Positions 28,801-37,251 of a stretch of DNA of 64,000 bases are shown piece after piece. Source of the DNA: Aurantibacter_A sp039941195 (lineage in GTDB: Bacteria > Bacteroidota > Bacteroidia > Flavobacteriales > Flavobacteriaceae); assembly GCF_039941195.1 (NCBI RefSeq), contig NZ_JBDVFA010000007.1:42976-106975 (forward strand), given 5' to 3'. The position numbers were made by a program, and so were the translations under genes. The notes under the pieces were generated by a model. That model ran no database searches. It had not been told where the DNA came from and saw only the letters and a program-made list of their open reading frames with translations. Each line of letters starts with the position of its first letter. Positions within the stretch are counted from its first letter, which is position 1.

Positions 28801-28980
28801 CTAAATATTTTAGATAATGGTGTTGGTTTTAAAAAAGGATATCTCAACAAAGGTATTGGACTGAAAAATATTAAATCAAGAGCTGAAAGTATAGGAGGTC
28901 AAGCACATTTTGAAAATGAAAATGGTAATGGAGCTTCCATTTTTATTAAGATACCACTCAATTTAGATAAACGAGATTAG
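25837..28980 (+). CDS. sensor histidine kinase with propeller and Y_Y_Y sensor domains (HisKA_3 type)
   Basis: The 1,047-aa protein starts with a signal-anchor or signal peptide (YLFIFLLCTFFSTKIINA). Two-component propeller repeats (WIGT/WVGT motifs) span about 45-690. A Y_Y_Y domain lies at about 709-780 (TYAYRLQGFDQNW), and one membrane helix at about 795-818. The kinase core has His855 in the HisKA_3 box (ELHDSLLGTIFG), with an HATPase_c domain to the end (QESIFNILKHSKAS, NGVGF, GIGLKNIKSRAES). Unlike many Bacteroidota hybrid systems that sense glycans, no receiver or AraC output is fused. The output is the separate regulator 98 bp downstream. The ligand is unknown, and binding by the periplasmic propeller is the family expectation. 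Confidence 0.93.
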   Translation: MKIKYLFIFLLCTFFSTKIINAQHIDYDNLSFIDINKKITKKPISSIIEDDSGFIWIATQGDGIFRFDGLNYENFTYHFEYQNSLESNIVYCLYIDSKGQLWAGTNRGISLYNKDLNRFERINFKEIGGVEDSVDVISLVEDNNSNLIIGTHYNGAFKMPLFATKVSKIKTDAKDIKELIFRRLTKSVDGTIYAGTTEGLFVLDTRSEIFKDKFPNEFDEYITGMDIDQENNLWFGTINGGIYKLDKNRNKIISKIESSNRRIFSLLFIDNQLLVGTELDGLWSYNRDTQILHKYTADRLIENSLGSLSIWQIYGDSYNRLWIGSFDQGIQVIDRFNSKFNTIKHTPGNPLSLQGSSVAGIQQSVDGKVWIGVPGGIDIYNPKTKKIEHVNSKHSSKIKGLTSTAILSVFLDSHENLWVGTWDKGLYYLEKGSKKFINYNTNTANNTIKSNAIFGFSEDSKGNIYLASFLKGIHYYDSQRKRIFYCDSPPFVENGIVNVDTRVVFVDTEDNIWVGTKTDLFKLTLKPDNSFVINRMTKLMKKNGKSLNVNPILSIYQSEDNTLWIGTNGNGLFSYDLNLKTFKDYTNFDGFSQTVINAITESENHNIWVNGKSGLSKLDFTSNSTDNYTIDDGLLSNYSHDNTLLTTNDGTIYVGSFEGVNYFKPQQLVKNYIPPKVYISNLKLFNEDVIPLAKDSPLKKEISQTAAIEFNYNQSVFTINYASINFTRPEKTTYAYRLQGFDQNWNYVGNTTSATYTNLNSGDYEFQVKAANNDGVWSIMPTTLAIKIIPAWWKTIWAQIFYLMLGLSAIWLFIDYRIETVKQRTETIYQNKLLKQINLEEGRRIAKESIAKELHDSLLGTIFGIRLGLDNSSQKDYEQQAKDRKKYVNKLSDLEQEVRSISHGLSPNLSFSTHAFTAVIEQLLAEQCTSNNIEYSLKSDAKIKWSTIHDDIKFNLYRIIQESIFNILKHSKASIVSITFEKINNALELNILDNGVGFKKGYLNKGIGLKNIKSRAESIGGQAHFENENGNGASIFIKIPLNLDKRD

Positions 28981-29009
28981 CTTTTCTTAAACCCAATAAC
29001 CAACATATT

Positions 29010-29024
29010 TACGGTAAAACCGTA
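29010..29024. promoter_or_regulatory. palindromic site TACGGT AAA ACCGTA between kinase and regulator
   Basis: A perfect inverted repeat with 6-bp arms and a 3-bp spacer lies 54 bp ahead of the response-regulator start and 29 bp after the kinase stop. It is followed by CTTAG. The related phrase TACTTAGACGGCAAATGCC occurs ahead of the first giant gene. It is a plausible binding site for the LuxR-like regulator encoded just downstream, which is inference from position and symmetry. Confidence 0.45.
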
Positions 29025-29078
29025 CTTAGTCTTAAAAATTATTATTTAATTTTCTAACCTCTTTTAAATAGTAGAAAC

Positions 29079-29762
29079 TTGCAGTCTCTAAAAAAAATAA
29101 AAATTCTACATATTGATGACCATCCGGTAGTTATTGAAGCTTGTAGGGAAATTTTCAAGAATTTAAATTCTGATTTAAAAACTTTGGAAATTGACGATGC
29201 CCGTAATTGTGATACCGCTATAGCTAAGATAGAATTAGCAGCTGAATCAACACCATATGATATTGTCATTGTAGATCTTCAAATTCCAGAAAGTTTGAAA
29301 GGTAAAATAATAGACGGCGAAGATTTGGCTATGTTTGCCACAATGAAATTGCCTAATGTGAAAATTATGGTACTTACTGCAGTCAATGATAATTTCAGAA
29401 TAATTAATATTTTAAAAACTATAAATCCTAGTGGTTTATTGATAAAGACAGATATAAATTCAAATGAGCTTCTAATGGCAATTACCAAAGTAATCTATAA
29501 TCCCCCTTATTATAGCTCTACTGTGATGCAATTGTTAAGAAACCAAGTTAGCCTTGATAACCTTGAACAACTAGATTCAATTGACCGAAAAATTATTCTA
29601 CAGTTGTCAAAAGGGGTAAAGACAAAAAATTTAGTGGATTTTATACCGCTTTCTTTGAGTGCTATTGAGAAAAGAAAATCTATTATTAAACAAATCTTAG
29701 GAATAGAAAAGGGTGATGATGCAGCTATTATAGAAAGGGCTAAAGAAATGGGTATTATTTAA
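29079..29762 (+). CDS. response regulator, receiver plus LuxR-like helix-turn-helix
   Basis: The 227-aa protein has a receiver domain (acidic pair IDDH at 12-15, phospho-acceptor Asp66 in IVIVDLQIP, Thr/Ser in VLTAV, Lys in LLIKTD). A C-terminal HTH of the LuxR/NarL fold lies at about 165-205 (ILQLSKGVKTKNLVDFIPLSLSAIEKRKSII). The frame has no ATG near its beginning. A TTG at 29079 is the only sensible start, because an in-frame stop lies at 29055. The partner is the HisKA_3 kinase directly upstream, a pairing typical of NarL-type systems. The palindrome in the gap suggests autoregulation. Confidence 0.88.
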   Translation: MQSLKKIKILHIDDHPVVIEACREIFKNLNSDLKTLEIDDARNCDTAIAKIELAAESTPYDIVIVDLQIPESLKGKIIDGEDLAMFATMKLPNVKIMVLTAVNDNFRIINILKTINPSGLLIKTDINSNELLMAITKVIYNPPYYSSTVMQLLRNQVSLDNLEQLDSIDRKIILQLSKGVKTKNLVDFIPLSLSAIEKRKSIIKQILGIEKGDDAAIIERAKEMGII

Positions 29763-29940
29763 AATTTGAAATATTACCAATGAAAGGCATAGATTTAATG
29801 GCAAGTAAGGGAGTAATCTTGCATAAGAACATTAAAACTAGAGATTCTTTTTACCCTCAATTTATAGTTCTCTTAATAACTTAAAGTTGGCTTTTGTTAA
29901 TTGGAATACTTATTTTTAGTTGGAATCGAAAATCAGCCAC

Positions 29941-31230
29941 ATGCCGACAAAAAATCAATCGCGTAGAAAATTTATTAAACAAAGTAGCTTAGGGCTTATG
30001 GGGCTTACAGTTTTACCATATGCATATACTAAGGTGGTGCCAAGTGATCGACTGCGAGTAGCGCATATTGGCGTTGGGGGCATGGGTAATAATCATATGA
30101 AATGGTTTGCTAATCTACCTGAAGTGGATGTTGTGGCACTTTGTGATGTTGATGAATCTCATTTAGCAAGTAGTTTAAAAACGATGGATACGCTGCAACC
30201 AGGAAAAAACGTAAAAGGATACGCTGATTTTAGACATATTTTAGACCGATCAGATATTGATGCAATTACTTGTGCCACACCCGATCATTGGCATGCGCAA
30301 ATTGCAACGCTGGCATTTCAGGCTGGGAAAGATGTATATGGCGAAAAACCGCTTTCATATAATGTAGATGAGGGGCAAATGATGCTTAAAAATCTCGAGA
30401 AACATAATAGTATTTTTCAAATGGGTAATCAGATTCATGCGACTGATAACTACCATCGTGTTGTTGAGATTATTAAGTCAGGTGCCATCGGTACGGTTAA
30501 GACCGTACGATTGTGGAAAAGTGGTGACACACCCGATATGGGCCAACCAAAACCAGTTGCAGTACCCAAAGGTTTGAATTGGGATATGTGGCTCGGTCCC
30601 GCTCCGTTTGTTGATTATATTCCTGAGAAATGTCACTTTACTTATAGATATTTTTTAGATTATTCAGGAGGTGTATTTGCTGATTTCTGGTGTCATATAG
30701 CTGATGTGGCTTTTTGGGCATTAGAACCTATAGGATTAAAAAGTATAGATGCGCGTGGTGAAGAAGCCGATGGTATTGCTAATACCCCAAAGTGGATTGA
30801 TATTGATTACGAATTTGAGAATTTGAAAATCCATTGGACAAGTGAACCACCAAATGTTCCAGGAGCTGCTGACCGAAGTATTGGTGCCTATTTTGAAGGA
30901 GATAAGGGTACTCTAATTTGTGATTACAATAGCAGAGAAATTACTATTAATGGTGAAACGGTTACTGATATTGCTGAAGTACCAAAAACCTTGGTACGCT
31001 CACCAGGGCACCAACAAAATTTTGTTGATTCGGTAAAATCACGAACGCAGCCTGAGTCAAATTTGGCCTATGCGCGAAATATGACCTTACCCATGCATTT
31101 AGGCTTAATTTCGTATCGCTTGAAAAGAAAACTACAGTGGGATTCTGAAAAAGAAAAATGTATAGGAGATTCAGAGGCCAATAAACTATTAGCGCGCAAG
31201 CCAAGAAAGAAATGGCGTTTGGTCAAGTAA
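29941..31230 (+). CDS. Tat-exported Gfo/Idh/MocA-family oxidoreductase
   Basis: I chose the ATG at 29941 (429 aa) over a TTG at 29920, because it puts the twin-arginine signal SRRKFIKQ at the N-terminus, followed by a hydrophobic stretch. The NAD(P)-binding fold begins LRVAHIGVGGMGNNH. The family's EKP motif is in DVYGEKPLSY, and the C-terminal sheet domain contains DFWCHIADVAFWAL. Members oxidise or rearrange sugars and inositols. Secreted Tat-dependent ones are common in polysaccharide-degrading Bacteroidota. The substrate is unknown. An SGNH-like protein gene follows after 58 bp, suggesting a joint sugar-related unit. Confidence 0.9.
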   Translation: MPTKNQSRRKFIKQSSLGLMGLTVLPYAYTKVVPSDRLRVAHIGVGGMGNNHMKWFANLPEVDVVALCDVDESHLASSLKTMDTLQPGKNVKGYADFRHILDRSDIDAITCATPDHWHAQIATLAFQAGKDVYGEKPLSYNVDEGQMMLKNLEKHNSIFQMGNQIHATDNYHRVVEIIKSGAIGTVKTVRLWKSGDTPDMGQPKPVAVPKGLNWDMWLGPAPFVDYIPEKCHFTYRYFLDYSGGVFADFWCHIADVAFWALEPIGLKSIDARGEEADGIANTPKWIDIDYEFENLKIHWTSEPPNVPGAADRSIGAYFEGDKGTLICDYNSREITINGETVTDIAEVPKTLVRSPGHQQNFVDSVKSRTQPESNLAYARNMTLPMHLGLISYRLKRKLQWDSEKEKCIGDSEANKLLARKPRKKWRLVK

Positions 31231-31288
31231 TCGTTATTTTAATTTGATAGTTAACCCATATTTAATATAAAAATAAATAAGATAAACA

Positions 31289-32086
31289 ATGAGAAAAAAT
31301 ACTTTTAAATACTGTACTTTAATATTCGCAGTGTTCTTTTTCTTATCAGGTAAAGTATTTTCAAATGGGTTTGATAGTAAAGTAACAGACACTGTACGAA
31401 TTTTAACTATTGGCAATAGCTTTGCCAATAATGCAAGTAAATATTTAAAAGAAATTACCGCATCCGTTAAAGGTGTAGAAATCATTATTGGGAAAGCTAA
31501 TATTGGAGGTTGTAACTTGGAAAAGCATGCAAATCTTATTAAACAATGCGAGCAAGATTCAACACTGAAGCCCTATAAGGGCAAATCGTTAAAGGAATGG
31601 TTATTAAGCGATGATTGGAATGTTGTTACCATGCAACAGGTTAGTCACCTTAGTTTTAAAGCTGAATCGTACCAACCTTTTGCCGATGAAATTAGAGACT
31701 TTATTAGTAAGCATGCACCGCAGGCAAAAATTTATATCCATCAGACTTGGGCTTATGCCCCCGACAGTCCCCGTTTGGTGGAGTTTGGAATTACGATGGA
31801 TCAAATGTACATAGGGTTGGAAAAGAATTATGAAGTCTTATCTAAACATTTTAATTCACCAATTTTAACTTCGGGTAATGCCTTTTATCGTTCAATTAAG
31901 AAACGGGAACATATCGACCTTTGGAACCCAAAAGATCGGTTTCATGCCAATGAAAACGGTTGTTATCTAGCAGCTTGTATTTGGTTTAAGGAGCTATTTG
32001 GAAAATCACCAAAAAAAATAAAATATGGGCCAGATGAGCTATCTAAGAAAACTGCGCGATATTTAAGAAGGATAGCCGCAAAGTAG
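31289..32086 (+). CDS. secreted DUF4886-type SGNH hydrolase-like protein
   Basis: The 265-aa protein has a signal peptide (TLIFAVFFFLSGKVFS). Block I is ILTIGNSFANNASKYL, with Ser in the nucleophile position, and a later DRFHANENGCYLAA provides Asp and His in the order expected of the SGNH fold. DUF4886 proteins are often annotated as putative esterases or acting on acylated glycans. That activity is inferred, and no substrate can be named. It is probably co-transcribed with the Tat oxidoreductase upstream. Confidence 0.8.
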   Translation: MRKNTFKYCTLIFAVFFFLSGKVFSNGFDSKVTDTVRILTIGNSFANNASKYLKEITASVKGVEIIIGKANIGGCNLEKHANLIKQCEQDSTLKPYKGKSLKEWLLSDDWNVVTMQQVSHLSFKAESYQPFADEIRDFISKHAPQAKIYIHQTWAYAPDSPRLVEFGITMDQMYIGLEKNYEVLSKHFNSPILTSGNAFYRSIKKREHIDLWNPKDRFHANENGCYLAACIWFKELFGKSPKKIKYGPDELSKKTARYLRRIAAK

Positions 32087-32348
32087 ATAGCACTTCTATA
32101 GTAGAATTTTTAGTTGTGTTAGAAATTATTCGAGTTTGTACTTGCATAATATGATGATAAACTTATAGAAAAAATTATGCTTGATTTATTCTTTCTATTT
32201 GCCGATACAGTATGTAACAAAGCTAATGAGTACAAAGGGTAAGGAAGTTTAAAGTACACGTAAGATACACCCCAAAAGCTGCATTTAGATATATTTTGAT
32301 TGACAAGACTTGTTGATAACCTTTTGAGAGAAATCATTCCTTTAGTTA

Positions 32349-33350
32349 TTAATAACTATCTCCTATAATTTTCTGTGCCAATTTTTCATCTGAAGTAAGT
32401 CCAAATTCATTTTTAGAATCTTTGAATGGGTTAGGATGAGGTACGTTTTTTTTATCGATCACATCAAATATTGCCGGATGCACATAATAATTTCGACATA
32501 CAGTAGGAGTATTGCCCAATTCTTCGGCAACCATTTTAATAACTATATTACTGAATTTTCTTCTAGATTTTTTCTTTTGATTTGTAAGTGCTTTAGGATA
32601 AAATTCAATAGCTAGTCGGCTTCCGGCCCAGGTTCTAAAGTCTTTACTTGAAAATTCTGGAGCCATGTATTTTGAAATATAGTTATTTACATCATCGCTA
32701 TCCACGTCTTGATAGGTGCCATGATCATTACGATATCTAAAAATTTCATAGCCAGGCATATCAGCTGCTTTTTTTATAAAAGGAATTAACTCATCATCAT
32801 CAATATGTACTTCTCTTATTTTATTGCTTTTGCCTTTAAAAGTAAATACTAATTCTTCTTTTTCGATTGAAAGATGCTTTCGCCGTAATGTAGAAAGGCC
32901 AAAAGTCTCGTTTCTATTTCGGTACTGTTTATTGCCAATTCGTATACCATATTCATCTAATATCATTATTATAAGCGCTAAAACTTTTTTTTTATTCCAT
33001 ACATTCGAATTCAAATCTTTTCTAGCTTTCTTACGAATTTTAGGTAATTTATCAACAAAATCTAGCATCCGTTTAAATTTTTCTTCTTGACGAACTTTTC
33101 CATAAACGGAATGATAGATGTATTGTTTGCGCCCTTTTAAATCGCGACCTACCGCTTGAACATGACCATCGTCGAATCTGCAAATTAGCACATTAGTCCA
33201 CATCGGTGGAATGACTAATTTTCGTAACCTTTTTAATACTTCTTTATTCTTGATTTTTTTTCCATTTTCGTAATAATATGCAAATCCTCTCCCATATTTT
33301 CGCCGCGTAATGGCCATAGCACTATCATCTACTTCCTGTATTTTTACCAT
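32349..33350 (-). CDS. DNA topoisomerase IB (poxvirus/bacterial short type)
   Basis: The 333-aa protein has the N-terminal VIPPMWTNVLICRFDDGHVQAVGRD segment of bacterial TopIB. The catalytic residues of the tyrosine recombinase-like core follow: Arg137 in YGIRIGNKQY, a Lys in the KGKSNK hairpin, Arg239 in KDFRTWAGS, and Tyr289 in VCRNYYVHP. It relaxes supercoils through a 3'-phosphotyrosine intermediate. The flanking genes (hibernation factor, VOC protein) lie on the same strand but more than 90 bp away, so no operon is implied. Confidence 0.94.
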   Translation of the reverse strand: MVKIQEVDDSAMAITRRKYGRGFAYYYENGKKIKNKEVLKRLRKLVIPPMWTNVLICRFDDGHVQAVGRDLKGRKQYIYHSVYGKVRQEEKFKRMLDFVDKLPKIRKKARKDLNSNVWNKKKVLALIIMILDEYGIRIGNKQYRNRNETFGLSTLRRKHLSIEKEELVFTFKGKSNKIREVHIDDDELIPFIKKAADMPGYEIFRYRNDHGTYQDVDSDDVNNYISKYMAPEFSSKDFRTWAGSRLAIEFYPKALTNQKKKSRRKFSNIVIKMVAEELGNTPTVCRNYYVHPAIFDVIDKKNVPHPNPFKDSKNEFGLTSDEKLAQKIIGDSY

Positions 33351-33442
33351 AATAGCTATAATTTATGTCCACTAGAAATAGAAGTAGTTAATAACCTAAT
33401 CTAATTTTTAGGGTATTTGAAATAGTTATTAATTATATTATA

Positions 33443-33745
33443 TTAATACGCTTTGTTTTTTTCTTTACGCTTTCGAAGTTGTCGCTCCAATTCGTTAATC
33501 GATTCATTGATAGAATTAGCAAAATTGTCGTGACTAGCTTCTGAAAAAAGCCTTGGACCAGGTAAACTTAAACGGATATTGCATATTTTGCCTGTCTCGT
33601 CTGAAGACGTATTTTCTTGTTTAAAAAATACATCAGCTCGTATTACACTTTTAAATTTTTCGCCTAGTTTTTGTAATTTCTCATTGGCATGTTGTTCCAA
33701 AGTATTGCTTTGTGCCACGTCGTGGTATTCAAATATTATTTGCAT
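33443..33745 (-). CDS. ribosome hibernation-promoting factor, short form (HPF/RaiA family)
   Basis: Starting at the ATG at 33745 gives a 100-aa protein beginning MQIIFEYHDVAQS; a GTG 21 bp further upstream is less likely. The β-α-β-β-β-α layout, the segment VIRADVFFKQEN and the basic tail LERQLRKRKEKNK match the S30AE/HPF family that binds the small ribosomal subunit and silences translation in stationary phase. It lacks the long-form dimerisation domain. The gene starts just before the end of the VOC gene upstream. Confidence 0.85.
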   Translation of the reverse strand: MQIIFEYHDVAQSNTLEQHANEKLQKLGEKFKSVIRADVFFKQENTSSDETGKICNIRLSLPGPRLFSEASHDNFANSINESINELERQLRKRKEKNKAY

Positions 33746-33755
33746 GTTATTCAAT

Positions 33756-34154
33756 TTATTTTTCACTATTAATCATCCAGTTTATACCATATCTATCACT
33801 ACATCTTCCGAAGTGACCCCATTCACGTTCTCGAAAATCATGATGAATTTGACCTCCTTCAGAAAGTTTCTTGAAAACTTCATTGGCTTTGTCTTTATCT
33901 TCCATATTTATACTCATATGTATTTGATTTCCATTGTTAATCGGGGTGTCGGGGGAGGCATCGTATGCCATTAAACTAATTCCTTTACCATTTAATTCGG
34001 CATGTTGTATGTTTTTTCGATAGCTTTCTGGAACATCAATTGTTTTGTCTTCATAGGTTTGCCGGTTTTTAATTTGCGCATTAAATAAGTCGCCATAAAA
34101 ACTGAGCGCCTCTTGACAATTGCCATTAAAGGCTAAATAAGCTTGTACTTTCAT
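33756..34154 (-). CDS. VOC-family (PhnB/glyoxalase-like) protein
   Basis: The 132-aa protein shows the PhnB-type pattern: YLAFNGNCQEALSFYGDLF at the start, a middle NIQHAELNGKGISLMA strand, and the ending WGHFGRCSDRYGINWMIN that closes the metal-binding barrel. Proteins of this subgroup are common in Bacteroidota and mostly uncharacterised. Substrate and metal are unknown. The stop lies 10 bp from the hibernation-factor start, so the two may share a transcript. Confidence 0.88.
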   Translation of the reverse strand: MKVQAYLAFNGNCQEALSFYGDLFNAQIKNRQTYEDKTIDVPESYRKNIQHAELNGKGISLMAYDASPDTPINNGNQIHMSINMEDKDKANEVFKKLSEGGQIHHDFREREWGHFGRCSDRYGINWMINSEK

Positions 34155-34456
34155 AATATTTTTATTTACTCAAAACTATTTTTAGTAATTGATTTGCCTT
34201 TGTTCTAAAAATTAAAATTTTAATCCATTGCAATTTCACCCTTTAACAAAGTATTTTTTTTATTGATGCTTTGATTAGTGAGTATTCCTAATTTCTACTA
34301 GACTAAGAGCCACGCAAAAAGCCAGACTAATTTTAAATATAAATTGCGATTGAATTAATTTAATATGTAATAAAGTGCACTTGTATCGAGCTAAAATTGG
34401 ATTTTATGCCCAGTGAAATATTCATCAATTTCATTGCGAAAATAAAAGTGCACTTC
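34155..34456. other. intergenic stretch with no recognised element
   Basis: AT-rich spacer between divergent genes (VOC protein and AsmA-like protein). I found no hairpin with a T-tract, no TAnnTTTG element and no small frame worth listing. Confidence 0.5.
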
Positions 34457-36019
34457 ATGCAAATTAATAAGAGGTCTAGAGGAATAATTACTTTTTTAAT
34501 AGGAGCAATCTTGCTGCTCATTATCGCTGTATTTTCTATTCAATTTTATTTGGAGTCTAGAATTAAAAATCATTTAGCAAGAAAAATTCCCAATCATATA
34601 GCAGTTGCTCACAAAGAATTAAATGTAAATGTTTTGAGTGGAGCTGTTTCTATAAAAAATATTTCTGGTAGTGTAAAACATCAAAATGATAGCGTTTATG
34701 CCCGCTTTAGTGCAGACATGTTAGGTTTAAGTGGTTTTAGTATTTGGCAATTTTTTATCAATGATAAAATTAAGATTTCACAAATCACTTTAGATAAACC
34801 AATATTGAGAATCTCGAATAATCGGACAACTGACAATAATTCTTCAGCGAAAAAAAGTTTTGAGCTTAATAGGAATATTTCAATAGGGGAATTGCAAATT
34901 GATGATGGCAATATTGAGCTTATAAATAATGCGAGTGATAACGTTCAGCTTCGATTGAATAATATGGATTTAAAAATGTACGATGTAAGGTTAGATTCCA
35001 CCATAATTAATAATAAAATACCTTTTACATATGAAGACTATACGCTGGATGTAAACGATGTTTTTTTTAAGTTAAATAAATATGAATCCCTAAGAATTGA
35101 TGCATTAAACATAGCAAATCGCAACTTAGAAATAAGTCATTTGGCTATTGATTCTAATTACAGTAAAAAAGAATTGTCAACTATAATTGAAAAAGAGCGT
35201 GATCATATTTCATTAGCTATTAATGAGGTGTTAATTGGAGATTTAAATTTTGGAGTCAATGATAATCGCATTTTTGTTACAGCAAGTTCAGGTGTATTAA
35301 AGCATCCCATTTCAACTATCTATCGCGACAAATTAGTGGCAGATGATTTATCAAAAAAGAGGTTGTATAGTCAAACATTACGGGAGCTTCCAATAGCTAT
35401 TTCGATAAAACAATTAATGATAAAAAATGGACAGTTAGCTTACGAAGAATTGGTTGATGCAGATACAGATGCGGGTCGAATTTATTTTGACCAAATAAAT
35501 GCAGACATTCTGGGTATATCCAATTTAGATTCAGCTGGCAATATTTCTATTAATGCTGAAGCAATGTTTATGAAAAGTTCTCCTATGACTTTAGAATGGA
35601 GCTTTGATGTAAATGATAGAAACGACAGTTTTACAGCTATGGGTACTTTCAAAGATTTTAACGCAGAAAGTATTAACCCGTTTCTAGAATCTAATATGCG
35701 TTCTCGCGCTACAGGTATGGCCGAAGAAATTTATTATACCATAAGTGGTAATGGAGTTCAGTCAAAAGGAGATATAAAGATGAAATATCGAAACTTTGAG
35801 TTTGTGATATTAAAGAAAAATAGATTAGGAATAAATAAAGTGCTTACGGCCATTGGAAATATTTTTATTAAAGAAAATTCTAAAACGGATGCTAATGGCT
35901 ATAGACATGGTAGAATTGAAGTTGAGCGCGACCAAACAAAATCATTTTTTAATTACCTCTGGTTAAATTTAAAAAATGGAATTGGTAGCACATTAATAGG
36001 TAATGGAGAAAAAGAATAA
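34457..36019 (+). CDS. AsmA/DUF748-like inner-membrane-anchored protein
   Basis: The ATG at 34457 gives 520 aa beginning MQINKRSRG, followed by one membrane helix (IITFLIGAILLLIIAVFSI). In-frame starts further upstream (34406 ATG, 34397 TTG) would place 17-20 extra residues first. The periplasmic part is a long β-rich series (ISIGELQIDDGNIELIN, INADILGISNLDSAGNISI) as in AsmA-like and DUF748 proteins, which are bridge-type or envelope-maintenance proteins. The end has a conserved-looking GIGSTLIGNGEKE. The next gene starts 17 bp before this one ends. Confidence 0.78.
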   Translation: MQINKRSRGIITFLIGAILLLIIAVFSIQFYLESRIKNHLARKIPNHIAVAHKELNVNVLSGAVSIKNISGSVKHQNDSVYARFSADMLGLSGFSIWQFFINDKIKISQITLDKPILRISNNRTTDNNSSAKKSFELNRNISIGELQIDDGNIELINNASDNVQLRLNNMDLKMYDVRLDSTIINNKIPFTYEDYTLDVNDVFFKLNKYESLRIDALNIANRNLEISHLAIDSNYSKKELSTIIEKERDHISLAINEVLIGDLNFGVNDNRIFVTASSGVLKHPISTIYRDKLVADDLSKKRLYSQTLRELPIAISIKQLMIKNGQLAYEELVDADTDAGRIYFDQINADILGISNLDSAGNISINAEAMFMKSSPMTLEWSFDVNDRNDSFTAMGTFKDFNAESINPFLESNMRSRATGMAEEIYYTISGNGVQSKGDIKMKYRNFEFVILKKNRLGINKVLTAIGNIFIKENSKTDANGYRHGRIEVERDQTKSFFNYLWLNLKNGIGSTLIGNGEKE

Positions 36020-37127
36020 GATAAACCGAAAATATATGGAAGAGTCAAAAAGTAGCATAGGTTTACGCAAAAAAAGATATTTAATTCCTATACTAATAAT
36101 ATCAGTATTAGTAATTTTTAGATTGTTATTACCCTTCGCTGTAAAAAAATATGTGAACGGTGTACTAGCAAATATTCCAGGTTTTCATGGACACATAGAG
36201 GATATTGATATTTCATTAATTCGTGGCGCTTACGTAATTAATCAACTGTATTTAAATAAGATTGATGCGGAATCTGAAGTGCCTTTTATTGATATTGAAA
36301 AGGCAGATATCTCTGTAGAATGGAGTGCTCTTTTTGATGGAAAAGTGGTTAGTGAAATTGAACTGACTAGGCCAACATTAATTTATGTTTTTGAAGACCA
36401 ACAAGAAACTGGCAATGAAAATACAGATATCGATGATTGGACTGCGGCACTCACCGATTTGGTTCCTATAGAGATTAATAACTTAAAAGTTAATGAAGGC
36501 AAAGCTGCTTTTGTGCAATTAGCGGCAGATCCAAATATTGATTTGAACTTTAACAAAATCAATTTAAGTGCTTCAAATCTTCGAAATGTTGTGCGTGTTG
36601 AAAAGGAATTACCTTCCAAAATTAGTGCTACTGCTGTTTCAATCGGAAATGGTGATGTGAAGTTGGAGGGAAAGATGGATTTAGTAAAAGAGATTCCAGA
36701 TATGGATGTTTCTTTTTCACTCGAAAAAGCTCAAATTACTGCATTTAATGATTTTACAAATCACTATGCTGGAATAGATTTTTCTTCAGGCAATTTTAAT
36801 TTATATAGCGAAGTAGCCATTGCAGATGGATTCCTTACCGGATACCTAAAACCACTTTTAAAAAATTCGAAACTAATTGAGAAGGAAGATAAATTCTTTG
36901 AGAAATTATGGGAAGGTTTTGTAGGCTTTTTCAAATTTATTCTTAAAAACCAGAAGAACAACACCTTGGCTACTAAAGTGCCTATTGAAGGAGATTTAAA
37001 TAAGGTAGAAGGAAAGATTTGGCCCACTATATTTAATGTTTTTAAGAACGCATGGGTTACTGCTTATAAGGGCACTGTGGACGATGAAGTTGATTTTGAA
37101 GATGCAGAGGTGGGTGCAAATAAATAA
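36003..37127 (+). CDS. DUF748-family envelope protein
   Basis: This gene overlaps the end of the preceding AsmA-like gene by 17 bp, so the two are probably co-translated. A second ATG at 36036 could be the real start. The N-terminus is basic, with one membrane helix (YLIPILIISVLVIFRLLLPF). DUF748-like features follow: YVNGVLANIPGFHGHIEDIDISLIRGAY, IEIEKADISVEWSALFDGKVVSEIEL and SFSLEKAQITAFNDF. Family members sit in the inner membrane facing the periplasm; their role is not settled. A possible terminator follows at 37149. Confidence 0.85.
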   Translation: MEKKNKINRKYMEESKSSIGLRKKRYLIPILIISVLVIFRLLLPFAVKKYVNGVLANIPGFHGHIEDIDISLIRGAYVINQLYLNKIDAESEVPFIDIEKADISVEWSALFDGKVVSEIELTRPTLIYVFEDQQETGNENTDIDDWTAALTDLVPIEINNLKVNEGKAAFVQLAADPNIDLNFNKINLSASNLRNVVRVEKELPSKISATAVSIGNGDVKLEGKMDLVKEIPDMDVSFSLEKAQITAFNDFTNHYAGIDFSSGNFNLYSEVAIADGFLTGYLKPLLKNSKLIEKEDKFFEKLWEGFVGFFKFILKNQKNNTLATKVPIEGDLNKVEGKIWPTIFNVFKNAWVTAYKGTVDDEVDFEDAEVGANK

Positions 37128-37148
37128 TAAGAGAGATTAATTGAAATT

Positions 37149-37172
37149 AACGCATGTTAATCAGCGTTTTTT
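37149..37172 (+). terminator. putative terminator after the AsmA/DUF748 pair
   Basis: A short stem AACGC / GCGTT with a 10-nt loop is followed by TTTT, 22 bp after the stop codon. The stem is short, so confidence is moderate. Confidence 0.5.
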
Positions 37173-37251
37173 AAATCAATAAAATTTTCGATTAAGTTAA
37201 AGCGATGTTGAGGAAGCATGTATTTTGGTGGTATATAATTTAAAAAACGAT

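Noticed and set aside
32119..32337. 72-aa minus-strand frame between the SGNH-like gene and topoisomerase IB
   Set aside because: Composition is Ser/Asn/Tyr-rich without helix or signal pattern and no promoter was seen; treated as non-coding.
33579..33974. 131-aa plus-strand frame over the hibernation factor and VOC genes
   Set aside because: Antisense to two recognised genes; no domain.
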